A stretch of DNA of 64,000 bases from Gammaproteobacteria bacterium (GCA_029882975.1 JAOUJW010000020.1:27012-91011); one strand, 5' to 3'; positions 18,595 to 28,186 are shown, counted from the first letter of the stretch. Notes: a model not told the origin generated them from the letters alone. Translations and numbers: made by a program.

Positions 18595-18614
18595 CTGTCG
18601 CTGAGGCGCGACAG
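18595..18614. promoter_or_regulatory. GlrR-type operator, distal copy
   Basis: A second identical half-site pair, CTGTCGC (18595-18601) and GCGACAG (18608-18614), again with a 6-nt spacer of different sequence. It sits 66 bp from the first copy and 7 nt beyond the glrR stop codon. Confidence 0.7.
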
Positions 18615-18621
18615 ATGATAT

Positions 18622-19989
18622 CTACTCATTTTCCATGGTGTCTGTGCGTTTAAAGAAAGCGGGATCGATATTATGGCGATTCAGTAGGCGATAAAACTCG
18701 GTACGATTGCGCTTGGCCAATCGTGCAGCCTGGCTCACTTTACCCGAAGTGATTTGCAGTAACTGACACAAATACTGTCGCTCAAAACGACCTCGCGCTT
18801 CGGCATAGGACATAATTTCGTGACTGGGATTTTTTAAAGCCCGCTGCACCAACGAAGCAGGAATAATAGGGGTTGTGGTCAAAACGCACACCTGCTCCAC
18901 CACATTGAGTAACTGCCTTACGTTTCCCGGCCAGGGTGCAGCCACCAGCAGCTCCATTGCTTCGGGGGAAAAAGCGGTGATTTTTTTCTTGGTTTTACTC
19001 ACCACATTTTTCAAAAAATGCTGCGCTAACAATGGGATATCTTCCCGACGCATATTGAGAGCCGGCAAATCGATGGCTACAACGTTGAGTCGATAATACA
19101 AATCCTGACGAAATAAACCGTCCTCCATGGCTTTTTCCAAATCCTTATGGGTTGCGGAAATAACTCTTACATCCACTTCCACATCTTCGCTGCCACCGAT
19201 GGGACGAACCCGGTTCTCCTGCAATACACGCAATAATTTTGCCTGCAAGGCCAAAGGCATATCGCCTATTTCATCCAGAAGTAAGGTGCCGCCATGGGCC
19301 GATAAAAACAAACCTTTATTATCTTTAATAGCGCCGGTAAAGGAGCCTTTACGATGCCCGAACAACTCTGACTCCAACAAAGCCTCGGGGATGGCACTGC
19401 AGTTTATTGCCACAAAGGGCTGATTGCGCCTCGGACTGGCCTTATGCAACGCATCGGCGATTAATTCTTTACCGGATCCACTGGGACCGTTAATAAATAC
19501 ACTGATGTTCTCCTGTGCAATCATACGCACTTGGCGCAGTATGTCCTCCATCGCCGGACTGCGGGTAACAATAGCATCGCGCCAGGAAGTATCACCGTCT
19601 TCTTCATCGGGCTTGATCACCGCAGACAGCTGTAAAGCCTTGTCGACTTTTTCAATGAGTTCCTTGCCGTCAAAAGGCTTGGAAAGAAAACTAAACACAC
19701 CCCGGTTAGTAGCTTCCACCGCCTCGGGAATGGTGCCGTGCGCAGTTAATATGATGACAGGCAAGGAAGGATTCATTTCATGGATCACATCAAACAACTC
19801 CAAGCCGTCCATACCATCCATGCGCAAATCGGTAATCACCACATCGGGACGCACCACTGCCAATTTGGCGATGGCCTTCTCCGCACTCTCAACCGCATTG
19901 ACTTCGTAACCGGCCGACTGCATTCTGATGGACATTAACCGCAACAAATCCGGGTCGTCGTCCACTAATAGGGTTTTGCCTCGAATCAC
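18622..19989 (-). CDS. glrR: Sigma-54-dependent response regulator GlrR (QseF)
   Basis: A 455-residue NtrC-family activator: receiver domain (LLVDDDPDLL, phospho-acceptor in VITDLRMDGMDG near residue 56), AAA+ domain near 145-375 with Walker A GPSGSGKE, a GSFTGA loop in place of the usual GAFTGA, and Walker B LLLDEIGDMP. A Fis-type helix-turn-helix (GKVSQAARLAKRNRTEFYRL) is at the C-terminus. It is third in glrK-qseG-glrR, the E. coli order, overlapping qseG by 4 nt. In enterobacteria it activates the glmY small RNA for cell-envelope precursor control. Confidence 0.93.
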   Translation of the reverse strand: MIRGKTLLVDDDPDLLRLMSIRMQSAGYEVNAVESAEKAIAKLAVVRPDVVITDLRMDGMDGLELFDVIHEMNPSLPVIILTAHGTIPEAVEATNRGVFSFLSKPFDGKELIEKVDKALQLSAVIKPDEEDGDTSWRDAIVTRSPAMEDILRQVRMIAQENISVFINGPSGSGKELIADALHKASPRRNQPFVAINCSAIPEALLESELFGHRKGSFTGAIKDNKGLFLSAHGGTLLLDEIGDMPLALQAKLLRVLQENRVRPIGGSEDVEVDVRVISATHKDLEKAMEDGLFRQDLYYRLNVVAIDLPALNMRREDIPLLAQHFLKNVVSKTKKKITAFSPEAMELLVAAPWPGNVRQLLNVVEQVCVLTTTPIIPASLVQRALKNPSHEIMSYAEARGRFERQYLCQLLQITSGKVSQAARLAKRNRTEFYRLLNRHNIDPAFFKRTDTMENE

Positions 19990-20621
19990 TGTGCTGCTTC
20001 CTCTGGTTGATTTTGGCGTTGACTGATACTCTCCTCAATGGATTTCAAAGCCTCGAGTTTTTGTTCCAATTGCAACCTGAGCTGCTGTTCGTGACGCAAT
20101 TTACGTCGTAAGTTGGTGGACTCCAGCTGGAATTTGGCTTTCTTGTCAATATCTTCCAGTAACACAAAAGCATATTCCCGCAGCGTTGGAGCATGTTCTT
20201 CACTCTCTTCGATAAATTCAATAAGAATGTTTTTGGCTTTCCTGGCGTCATGAAAATGTGCCGTGGGTAAACTCAAGAGCATGGCGAGTTTAAAGCGGCT
20301 GCGCACCGTAGGCTCGCTGACATTGAGTCCACTGATTTTTTCATGCTCCCGGGTTATTTCCGGCTTGGTCAACTCGGCAATAAAGCGCGAATAACGCATC
20401 AAGGTTAACAGGGTTTCTTCATCCGAAGGATTGACGACCGCCATACTGCTTTTGGCTTCTTCCCGCGCCAATCGTTCACTTTCCTTTAGTTGCTGTTCAT
20501 ATGAAAACTCAGCCACTGGAGCCGGTCGCTCCAACATGGATTGATTGAGCACCTCGCAAGCAGCTAGAAATATAACGACAGTAACACTTATAATTATTTT
20601 CAAATACATATACAACGTCAT
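19986..20621 (-). CDS. qseG: QseG-like outer-membrane lipoprotein
   Basis: A 211-residue lipoprotein: hydrophobic signal then FLAACE (lipidated Cys near residue 22), followed by a mostly helical, charged body ending in a coiled coil (KLRHEQQLRLQLEQKLEAL). Its place between glrK and glrR, with 4-nt overlaps on both sides, matches qseG (yfhG), whose product interacts with the kinase in enterobacteria. Sequence conservation in this family is low, so the name rests mainly on position and topology. Confidence 0.8.
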   Translation of the reverse strand: MTLYMYLKIIISVTVVIFLAACEVLNQSMLERPAPVAEFSYEQQLKESERLAREEAKSSMAVVNPSDEETLLTLMRYSRFIAELTKPEITREHEKISGLNVSEPTVRSRFKLAMLLSLPTAHFHDARKAKNILIEFIEESEEHAPTLREYAFVLLEDIDKKAKFQLESTNLRRKLRHEQQLRLQLEQKLEALKSIEESISQRQNQPEEAAQ

Positions 20622-22081
20622 GCAGCCCCCTGAGCCACGTCCAACGGCAATCGCAAGGATACATGCGCTCCCTTTATATTCTTCTCATTGACAGCGATCT
20701 GACCACCGTGCGCTTGCACATAGTCCCTGGCAATTGACAGTCCCAATCCCGTTCCCTTGATGTGCCCTTCAGCAACCGATTCACCTTGGTAGAACGCCTC
20801 AAAAACCCGCTCTTTTTCCCAGGAATGAATCCCCGGCCCGGCATCGCGAATGTCTACCGCCACGCTGTTTTCCAATTTTCTCACCGCAATCTCAACTTTT
20901 CCTTGTCGAGGAGAAAATTTTACGGCATTTGAAAGCAGGTTATCAAACACCACTCGCAATTTTTCTTTGTCACCGCGGATAGAAACCGGGTCAAATCGTA
21001 CATTTAACCGCAGTTGCTTCGACATTATGGCTAATTTCTGATCGGCTATCACCCGACGCATGAGTTTGTCCAAAGGCACTCTATCCTGGTGTAAATCCGG
21101 TTTTTTCAGATGCGCCACGCTAAAATTCAGTAGATCTTCAATTAAATGCTGCAATTGTGCCGTATTAGAACCTAAAATTTGCACCACCTCCTTTTGTTGC
21201 GGTTTCAACTGACCCACCAACCCATCCGCCAATAAATCCGTACCTTCACGCAAAGCGGTTAAAGGCGTTTTCAACTCGTGCGACACATGGCGCAAAAACT
21301 TCACTTTCTCTTCTTCCACCTCTGCCAAACGTTGGCGTAACCAGTTTAAACGCTCTCCCAAAGACTCCAAATCTTGCGGTCCCGCCACCTGGATGGGGGT
21401 AGAAAGTTCCCCATCGCCGAGCTTGCGTATGGCCTGGTCAATTTGTGCAATCGGCCGAGAAATCAAAATGGTAAACCCCAGCACAATCAGCACCACAGCC
21501 GGAATCACTGTTAAGCCAAACCAGAAAATGAGTTTTTGGGCTTTACCTGCCAAATCGTACATCTCTTGCACTTCCCTATCGATGACGGTTTGACTGCCGT
21601 TCAATATTTCCCGTGATCCCGAAGCCAGTTGCTCAAACCCGGCAATTTCCGCCTTGCTCTTTTCACTGTTGTAGGGATTGTTTTCCATCACCCGCAGAAT
21701 TCGCGACTCTATACTGTTTAACTGCGTCAGTTGAAATCGAACTGTTTCCTCCAAGGGAAACGTTAACAAAGTGGCCACCGTCTGCTGAAATTTGTCATGC
21801 GCTTCTCGATACGCCTTAAACAATGCCACATCCCCCAGCACTTGATATTGCCGGGCCGCGCGTTCCATAACCGTTACCTGCTCCACTAACATACGGCTAC
21901 TTTGAGTCGCAACAGCGGCTTGATACACTGCCCGCTGACTTTGATCCGCCATCTGGTCCGCATACCAGGCGGCCAGACCCAATGCCACCAACAGGGGTAA
22001 CACCACAAAGGCAAAACCGAGCAGAATCAGTTTTAGAAACGACTTTGGGCGGGGTAGACTAAAATTTAACTTGCGGTTCAT
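20618..22081 (-). CDS. glrK: Sensor histidine kinase GlrK (QseE)
   Basis: About 487 residues from the ATG at 22081; the open frame reaches 22156, but the extra N-terminus is unlike a membrane kinase. A first helix near 17-37, a periplasmic helical domain (about 40-185), a second helix, a HAMP domain, HisKA with FLRHVSHELKTPLTALREG, and an ATPase domain with DAGPGI and GTGLGLSIARDY. It phosphorylates GlrR. First gene of the operon; the ribosome site at the chosen start is weak. Confidence 0.92.
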   Translation of the reverse strand: MNRKLNFSLPRPKSFLKLILLGFAFVVLPLLVALGLAAWYADQMADQSQRAVYQAAVATQSSRMLVEQVTVMERAARQYQVLGDVALFKAYREAHDKFQQTVATLLTFPLEETVRFQLTQLNSIESRILRVMENNPYNSEKSKAEIAGFEQLASGSREILNGSQTVIDREVQEMYDLAGKAQKLIFWFGLTVIPAVVLIVLGFTILISRPIAQIDQAIRKLGDGELSTPIQVAGPQDLESLGERLNWLRQRLAEVEEEKVKFLRHVSHELKTPLTALREGTDLLADGLVGQLKPQQKEVVQILGSNTAQLQHLIEDLLNFSVAHLKKPDLHQDRVPLDKLMRRVIADQKLAIMSKQLRLNVRFDPVSIRGDKEKLRVVFDNLLSNAVKFSPRQGKVEIAVRKLENSVAVDIRDAGPGIHSWEKERVFEAFYQGESVAEGHIKGTGLGLSIARDYVQAHGGQIAVNEKNIKGAHVSLRLPLDVAQGAA

Positions 22082-22390
22082 AGGCTCAAACCAGAAAATT
22101 AGCAGTGTCTCTCCACTGATTGGCGCTGACAGCGAGCGGTTGGGAATGTACATCACACTCTGTTTTTAACCCACCTATTCTACCGTGTCTCCCTACTAAT
22201 TAACCACTATACTTTAATTTTTAATATCAATCACTTAACTTTCAAGCTCGAAACTCGTTCGAAATACGGCCCAGAAAAACCGACTCCATCTTGAGGAAAA
22301 AAGTCCAGTGGATGCGAATAACCCACCTGGATTAAACAAGGTGTCCCTTTATTATTATACAATTAAACTTTTCAGGACGTACTGAAACCC

Positions 22391-23275
22391 ATGGAACAGA
22401 CGCTCGAAGTCAAAAACCTGCACAAAAACTTTAAGAAACTCAATGCTGTAAACGGAATATCCTTTTCTATTCCCGCCGGCAGCTGTTTTGGCTTACTTGG
22501 ACCCAACGGCGCAGGCAAAACCACTACCATAGAAATGCTGGAAGGCATTCAGCAAGCCAACAGCGGAGAAATCCTCTATAAAGGGCAATCTCTTGGGGAT
22601 CGCTTCCGTGCCGAAGCCGGCATCATGTTCCAATCGACCGCCTTACCTGAATTTATTACTGTACAGGAAACTCTCGATTTATTTTCCAGCTTGTATGAAA
22701 AAACGGCTGCCATCGACACCTTGATCGATAAATGCGCACTATCCGAGTTTTTACAGCAGGACACCCAAAGCCTGTCCGGAGGACAAAGACAACGGGTATT
22801 GTTAGCCATTGCTCTGATTAATGACCCGGAAATCATATTTTTGGATGAACCCACCACCGGACTTGATCCTCAGTCCAGACGTAATTTCTGGGATTTAATC
22901 AATCAAATCAAACAGGACAACAAAACCATTCTGATTACCACCCACTATATGGAAGAAGCCCACGCCCTATGCGATGAAATCGCCATTATGGATCATGGTA
23001 AAATCATCGCCCGTGGCTCTCCCAAGGAACTGTTAACCAGCCACTTTAGTGACACTGTATTGGAATTCCACAACCGGGACGCCGAAGCCGCCTGCAAAAG
23101 CTTAGGACTGCACCCCATAGCCCATGGCGAGCACTTTTCCGTGACCACTCCCGATGTTAACCATACCCTGGAACAACTGATGCAAAAAGGCGTTTCCCTG
23201 AACCAAATGAATGTACGCCACGCAACCCTGGAAGACTTGTTCATTGAATTGACGGGCAAGGAGTTGCGATCATGA
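22391..23275 (+). CDS. ABC transporter ATP-binding protein (ABC-2 type exporter)
   Basis: A 294-residue ATPase: Walker A GPNGAGKTTT near residue 39, signature LSGGQRQRVLLA, Walker B FLDEPTTGLDPQ, and the switch His in ITTHYMEEA. The C-terminal 80 residues are the DUF4162-type extension of the CcmA/DrrA/NatA group. The stop overlaps the permease start by 4 nt. It powers export of an unidentified substrate (drug, lipid or polymer). It is divergent from the glrK operon. Confidence 0.93.
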   Translation: MEQTLEVKNLHKNFKKLNAVNGISFSIPAGSCFGLLGPNGAGKTTTIEMLEGIQQANSGEILYKGQSLGDRFRAEAGIMFQSTALPEFITVQETLDLFSSLYEKTAAIDTLIDKCALSEFLQQDTQSLSGGQRQRVLLAIALINDPEIIFLDEPTTGLDPQSRRNFWDLINQIKQDNKTILITTHYMEEAHALCDEIAIMDHGKIIARGSPKELLTSHFSDTVLEFHNRDAEAACKSLGLHPIAHGEHFSVTTPDVNHTLEQLMQKGVSLNQMNVRHATLEDLFIELTGKELRS

Positions 23276-24294
23276 ATCTAAGACGCTTTAATGCGGTGTT
23301 CATCGCCCGTAATTTGGAATTTTACCGCGATCGTTCAGCCTTAGCCTGGAACATTCTTTTCCCGGTATTGCTGGTATTCGGCTTTGCCTTCGCCTTTTCC
23401 AACAAGTCTATGGATGTCTACAAGGTAGGGCTCATGGGTGAAAGCGCCACCATCGCCAAACCGCATTTTTTGGAGGCCAAGTATATACAGTTTATACCTG
23501 TGAGTGACCAGGAAACCGCTCTTCACAAGGTAGCGCGCCACCAACTCGATATGCTGCTAAACACAGACACCCGGCAATACTGGATTAACCCCGAGTCACC
23601 CAAAGGCTATGTCCTGGAGCGCATGTTCCACGGTACTGAATTGCTGGCACGAAACAAGGATACAGCGTACAAAAAAGGCGAAATCAGCGGCAAGCAAGTA
23701 CGCTACATCGATTGGCTGGTTCCCGGGATTCTCGGCATGAACATTATGTTCAGCGCCTTATTTGGTATCGGCTATGTCATAGTGCGCTACCGAAAGAACG
23801 GAGTTTTAAAACGTCTTAGCGCCACGCCCTTAACTGCACTGGAGTTTCTAAGCGCCCAAATCGCTTCACGCTTGGCACTCATCACCGTGATCACCATGGG
23901 TGTCTATGCAGGAGTGGATTTTTTCCTGGATTTCAGCATGGCAGGCTCCTATGGCACCTTGTTCCTACTGTTTTTGCTGGGCACGGCCAGCATGGTCGCC
24001 ATGGGCCTCATTGTAGCCGCCCGGGTCAGTAACGAGGAATTAGCCGGTGGTATATTGAATATGATCAGTTGGCCGATGATGTTTCTTTCCGGCGTTTGGT
24101 TCTCTTTGGAAAATCTGGACCCAGTGGTTAAGCAGTTGGCGCAGGTCTTTCCTCTGACCCATATGATTGACGGCGTCAGAGCGGTGATGATCGACGGAAA
24201 AACTTTACCGCAGCTCATTCCTGAAATTGCGACTCTGAGCATCATGACCCTGGTATTTTTGCTGATAGGTGCTGTGGCTTTCCGTTGGAAGTAA
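23272..24294 (+). CDS. ABC-2 type transporter permease
   Basis: A 340-residue permease: one N-terminal helix (near 25-43), a soluble extracytoplasmic part (about 45-150), then five helices from about 160, including the typical GILGMNIMFSALFGIGYVI start and a SWPMMFLSGVWFSLE segment. It pairs with the overlapping ATPase gene. One ATPase plus one permease suggests a dimeric exporter. Substrate unknown. Confidence 0.9.
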   Translation: MNLRRFNAVFIARNLEFYRDRSALAWNILFPVLLVFGFAFAFSNKSMDVYKVGLMGESATIAKPHFLEAKYIQFIPVSDQETALHKVARHQLDMLLNTDTRQYWINPESPKGYVLERMFHGTELLARNKDTAYKKGEISGKQVRYIDWLVPGILGMNIMFSALFGIGYVIVRYRKNGVLKRLSATPLTALEFLSAQIASRLALITVITMGVYAGVDFFLDFSMAGSYGTLFLLFLLGTASMVAMGLIVAARVSNEELAGGILNMISWPMMFLSGVWFSLENLDPVVKQLAQVFPLTHMIDGVRAVMIDGKTLPQLIPEIATLSIMTLVFLLIGAVAFRWK

Positions 24295-24316
24295 TCCCTA
24301 ACTATGACTTCAAACT

Positions 24317-25003
24317 CTATGACTCCAAACTCGCTTCAGCCTGCTTCACCAATGCCTGCAATCGAGTTTGAGCCAGCAACCGCGCCTCTTCCAGCTCTTC
24401 TTTAGAAGATCTTTTTGCCACATAAACCGGCTCACCTACTACAATTTGCACGCGCGCAAACGGTTTGGGGATCAGAAACTGATCCCATGAGGAAAGTTTC
24501 CAGTAGCGATCAGCAGCAAAGGCAATGGGTAAAATAGGCGCTCCTGTGATTTGCGACAACAGGACCACGCCGGCTTTGAAATGGAAAACAGGTCCGGTAG
24601 GACCATCCGGCGTATGTATTGGAGACACCTTATCCTGGGTAACTAAGCGATACAAATCCCGGATTGCTGCAGCTCCGGTACGTGTTGCCGAACCCCGTAC
24701 TACGCCAACCCCCCAAGATTGTACCAAGCGCGCCGGAAGTTCCCCGTCCACTGAAGGACTAATTAATACGCCGACACCCAAACCTCGTCGCACCAGTTGT
24801 ACCATGTAGTAGAAACAAAAAAGAATTTGCTGGTGCCAATAACAAGGGATAACCGCTTGGCCTTGCTGCAGAAACGGCCTTACATGCTCGTCACCCTGCA
24901 CGGCCTGTACACGGCAACTAAACCATATGAACCGTATGATGGCAGATAACACCGGCTTGGCGAACCAATATGCCAAACGCCGGCCTGTGGTCATTTTTCT
25001 CAC
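24317..25003 (-). CDS. DUF374 lysophospholipid acyltransferase-like protein
   Basis: A 228-residue protein of the DUF374 branch of the LPLAT superfamily. It shows the family's CYWHQQILFCFYY near residue 54, SVDGELPARLV, SATRTGAA and the TPDGPTGP motif (near 134). These proteins transfer acyl chains to a lipid acceptor; this branch lacks an assigned substrate. It is convergent with the ABC permease and divergent from the acyl-AMP ligase, so a joint lipid role with that gene is possible but not shown. Confidence 0.88.
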   Translation of the reverse strand: MRKMTTGRRLAYWFAKPVLSAIIRFIWFSCRVQAVQGDEHVRPFLQQGQAVIPCYWHQQILFCFYYMVQLVRRGLGVGVLISPSVDGELPARLVQSWGVGVVRGSATRTGAAAIRDLYRLVTQDKVSPIHTPDGPTGPVFHFKAGVVLLSQITGAPILPIAFAADRYWKLSSWDQFLIPKPFARVQIVVGEPVYVAKRSSKEELEEARLLAQTRLQALVKQAEASLES

Positions 25004-25212
25004 ATTAATCCTCTAGCAATGCAAAAACATACCAACTGAACCCACCTCAACTGGATTTTGGTCCACTTTGCAGCCCAAAACTCCGTTTTCAAGATAAATC
25101 CAGGTAATTGACATTTTTTCCCGAAGCGTGCGCCGGGGCCGCCATTTTAACCGAACTTGGGTTATAATACCCCGCCATTTGAGCGGCCTACTTACAATAC
25201 TTTGGACATCCT

Positions 25213-27195
25213 ATGACTTTCCCCACAACCTTGATAGAAGCGATACAACAGAACAAAACCGAACAAAATAAAATCACTTTTATTCACGGTTTCAATTCGG
25301 AAACTCACTTGTCTTATCCCCAACTGTATGAGAAAGCATTGCAACGGCTGTGGGTATTTCAAAGCCGAGGCATTCAGGAGGATCATCATGTCATTATTCA
25401 CAGCAATGATTTGCAGGAATTTCTGATCAGCTTCTGGGCCTGTATTTTGGGCGGTATTGTTGCTGTTCCCGTTGCTGTGGGTATTAGCGACGAGCACCGG
25501 GGAAAACTGGTGCGTATTTTCAAAAGACTCAATCACGCACAATTAGTCACCAACGAAAAACAAATAGACATGTTATTGAAGTTCCTGGACGCCAAACCCG
25601 ATCTGGATCTAAGCCCAAAACAATTACGCGACGCCGCCATACTGCTGGAGCAACTCCCCGCCGAGGGTGACAAAGCCGAACCCGCGGCAATTACGCCGGA
25701 TCGCATTGCGTTTATCCAGTTTTCCTCCGGCTCTACCCGGGAACCCAAAGGCATCATGCTAAGCCATGCCAATCTCTTGGCCTGCACTAAAGCCTCCGGG
25801 GACCGCAATGGTTATAGCGACAAGGAGACTTTTCTCAGCTGGATGCCTCTAACTCACGACATGGGTTTGATAGGGTTTCACCTGTTCCCAACTGCCTATG
25901 GCATGTCCCATTACCTGATCCCCACGGATTTGTTTAGCCGGCGCCCGCTAATTTGGCTGAAAAAAGCCAGCGAGCACCGCGCCACTGTTATTAACTCACC
26001 CAACTTCGGCTATAAGCACTACCTGAAAGCCTATCGCAACAAGCCGGATACCACCCTGGACCTCTCCAATGTGCGTTACATCTATAACGGTGCCGAACCC
26101 ATCTCTGTGGATTTATGTGAAGATTTTATGCAAACCATGCAAGCCAGCGGCCTGGCAGAACAAAGTATGCAACCGGTATACGGCCTGGCAGAAGCCACTT
26201 TAACCGTAACCATGCCTGAGCCGGACACCGGATTAAAATATGTTTGCGTCGACCGACACCAATTGAAAATCGGCGACCGCATTAAACCTGCAGAACGTAG
26301 CGACCCGGACAGCTTGGCCTTTGTTATTGAAGGACCAAATATCGATTCCTGCGAAATCAAAATTACCGATGAAGACAATAACCGCCTCGACGAAAATCAC
26401 GTAGGTGAAATCCAAATCCGTGGTGCTTCAGTGACCCGTGGCTTTTATCGAGATGAGGCCGGTACGGCCGAGGCCTTCACCGGAGATGGCTGGCTCGACA
26501 CCGGCGATGTGGGCTTTATCCAAAACGGTGAACTGATTATTACCGGACGCACTAAAGACATAATATTCGTCAATGGCCAAAACTATTATCCCCATGACTT
26601 GGAAACCATTGCCCTGAATGCGGATCCCTATCTGGAGTTGGGAAAAATCGTCGCTTATGGCCTGACTCAGGACGTTGCCAAAGACAGCGAATTGATATTT
26701 TTTGTAGTGTTCCGCAACGATTTGAAAATGTTCGTCCCTCTGGTAAGAAATATCAGCCGTACCATTAATGAGCAAACGGGTTTAGTCGTCTCCAAAGTCA
26801 TTCCTGTCAACCGAGTCCCCAAAACCACCAGCGGTAAAATTCAAAGGCATCACCTGGGAGCCGCTTATATCAACGGTGACTTCAACGAGCCGCTGGAACA
26901 GCTACAGACCCTAATGGCACCCTTCCGGCAAGATGCCATTGACAACGCAAACAACACTGAAACCGTGGACGTAAACTCCACAGAAGCGTATCTGCTGAAG
27001 ATCTTCAATGAAGCTATGGAGAGCAAAACCTTAGGAAAGAACGATAATTTATTCGAAATTGGTATCAGCTCCCTGGCACTGACGGAGTTGCATGAAAAAA
27101 TTGATGTTGAATATCCTGGACGTTTGGATTTGACCGATCTATTCGATCTACCCACCATAACAGAAATCGCCAAACGGATAGACACAAACACCTGA
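25213..27195 (+). CDS. Fatty acyl-AMP ligase with C-terminal acyl carrier domain
   Basis: A 660-residue fusion. Residues 1-570 are an adenylation domain of the fatty acyl-AMP ligase type: FIQFSSGSTREPKGIMLSHA (phosphate loop), MPLTHDMGLIGF, VYGLAEATLTV, GWLDTGDVGF and KTTSGKIQRHHL with the catalytic Lys. Residues 585-660 are a carrier domain with NLFEIGISSLALTEL; the second Ser would hold phosphopantetheine. It activates a fatty acid and loads it onto its own carrier. No PKS/NRPS or condensing enzyme lies near, so the acyl acceptor is unknown. Confidence 0.92.
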   Translation: MTFPTTLIEAIQQNKTEQNKITFIHGFNSETHLSYPQLYEKALQRLWVFQSRGIQEDHHVIIHSNDLQEFLISFWACILGGIVAVPVAVGISDEHRGKLVRIFKRLNHAQLVTNEKQIDMLLKFLDAKPDLDLSPKQLRDAAILLEQLPAEGDKAEPAAITPDRIAFIQFSSGSTREPKGIMLSHANLLACTKASGDRNGYSDKETFLSWMPLTHDMGLIGFHLFPTAYGMSHYLIPTDLFSRRPLIWLKKASEHRATVINSPNFGYKHYLKAYRNKPDTTLDLSNVRYIYNGAEPISVDLCEDFMQTMQASGLAEQSMQPVYGLAEATLTVTMPEPDTGLKYVCVDRHQLKIGDRIKPAERSDPDSLAFVIEGPNIDSCEIKITDEDNNRLDENHVGEIQIRGASVTRGFYRDEAGTAEAFTGDGWLDTGDVGFIQNGELIITGRTKDIIFVNGQNYYPHDLETIALNADPYLELGKIVAYGLTQDVAKDSELIFFVVFRNDLKMFVPLVRNISRTINEQTGLVVSKVIPVNRVPKTTSGKIQRHHLGAAYINGDFNEPLEQLQTLMAPFRQDAIDNANNTETVDVNSTEAYLLKIFNEAMESKTLGKNDNLFEIGISSLALTELHEKIDVEYPGRLDLTDLFDLPTITEIAKRIDTNT

Positions 27196-27263
27196 CAAAC
27201 GCACAACGCAGGGTAAAACCGTGTGCAATAGCAACAACGGATATTTAGCACCGCACCGCAAGG

Positions 27264-27434
27264 TTATGCATCAAGCGGTGCCATCTCAAAATCCGACTTT
27301 GATACCCCACAATCGGGACACATCCAATCGTCCGGAATATCGCCCCACAATGTTCCGGGCTCGATTCCTTCTTCCGGCAGCCCTTCCGTTTCATCATAAA
27401 TAAATCCACAAACCTGACATTGCCACCGCTTCAT
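27264..27434 (-). CDS. Rubredoxin
   Basis: A 56-residue iron-sulfur electron carrier, easily missed because of its length. The first CxxCG pair is [11 protein letters not shown] (residues 4-14) and the second is [14 protein letters not shown] (residues 36-49); together the four Cys bind one Fe. The family's GIEPGT and IPDDW segments are present. The stop is at 27264-27266 and the ATG at 27432-27434. It is convergent with the acyl-AMP ligase gene. Partner reductase or oxygenase not in the window. Confidence 0.95.
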   Translation of the reverse strand: MKRWQCQVCGFIYDETEGLPEEGIEPGTLWGDIPDDWMCPDCGVSKSDFEMAPLDA

Positions 27435-27693
27435 AAGACTCTGCTCCCATTACGCATCAGTAAGCAGTGTAGATCCATTCCTCACTGCTGACAATTACTG
27501 AACCGTTTTTGCAACAATTGCTGCTACAAAAATAGCCGTAACAATTTTGTAACTAAATAATATCACACCCCATTTTTAGGATATAGTTAGATAACATTAC
27601 CACGCATCATTTTAGTGTAAATCTTTAACCAACAGTCGGTTTCCACGACTGTAAGAAACCAACACCGAATACCAAAATAAAACAGGTGAAAAC

Positions 27694-28161
27694 ATGAAAT
27701 ACTTCCATATGCCCAACATAAAAACCTATGCCAGCGGTTTACCCGTGCTGATTCTTTTCGCCGCCATTGCAGGATTTTCTGCACCGGTGCTGGGGGATAA
27801 CAGCAGCACATTAATATTTGGCGTATTGGCCGGCTTGCTCATTGGTCACTTAGTGGGAGTGACGGTTCCAGGTCGCCCCAGCGATGGCCTCCAAGAAAAC
27901 GTAAAAACCATCTATGTAGGCAATCTCTCCTTTAACGCCAACCGCCATGATCTGACCAATCTGTTCAAACCCTATGGAGCGGTACATTCATCCCGTATCA
28001 TGATTGATCGCGCCACCCGAAAATCTCGCGGCTTTGGTTTTGTGGAAATGAGCGCCACCAATGCAGACGCCGCCATCGCAGCACTGGATGGCATCGACTT
28101 CAGTGGGCGTAATATCCGAGTCAATGAAGCCACGCAACAAACACCGCATCACCGCCGCTAA
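27694..28161 (+). CDS. Membrane-anchored RRM RNA-binding protein
   Basis: A 155-residue protein. Two hydrophobic stretches lie near residues 15-32 and 41-58. From about 67 an RNA-recognition motif follows, with RNP2 TIYVGNLSF and RNP1 KSRGFGFVEM complete with aromatic residues. Bacterial RRM proteins are usually small and soluble (often cold-responsive); here the RRM is tied to a membrane hairpin. A GGTG stretch precedes the ATG and a strong terminator follows. Confidence 0.85.
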   Translation: MKYFHMPNIKTYASGLPVLILFAAIAGFSAPVLGDNSSTLIFGVLAGLLIGHLVGVTVPGRPSDGLQENVKTIYVGNLSFNANRHDLTNLFKPYGAVHSSRIMIDRATRKSRGFGFVEMSATNADAAIAALDGIDFSGRNIRVNEATQQTPHHRR

Positions 28162-28186
28162 GCAATAGGCAGATACCAAATAAAAA

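Noticed and set aside
22082..22390. glmY-like RNA upstream of glrK, its position in E. coli
   Set aside because: No TGTC-N10-GACA pair, no sigma-54 promoter and no terminator were seen there.
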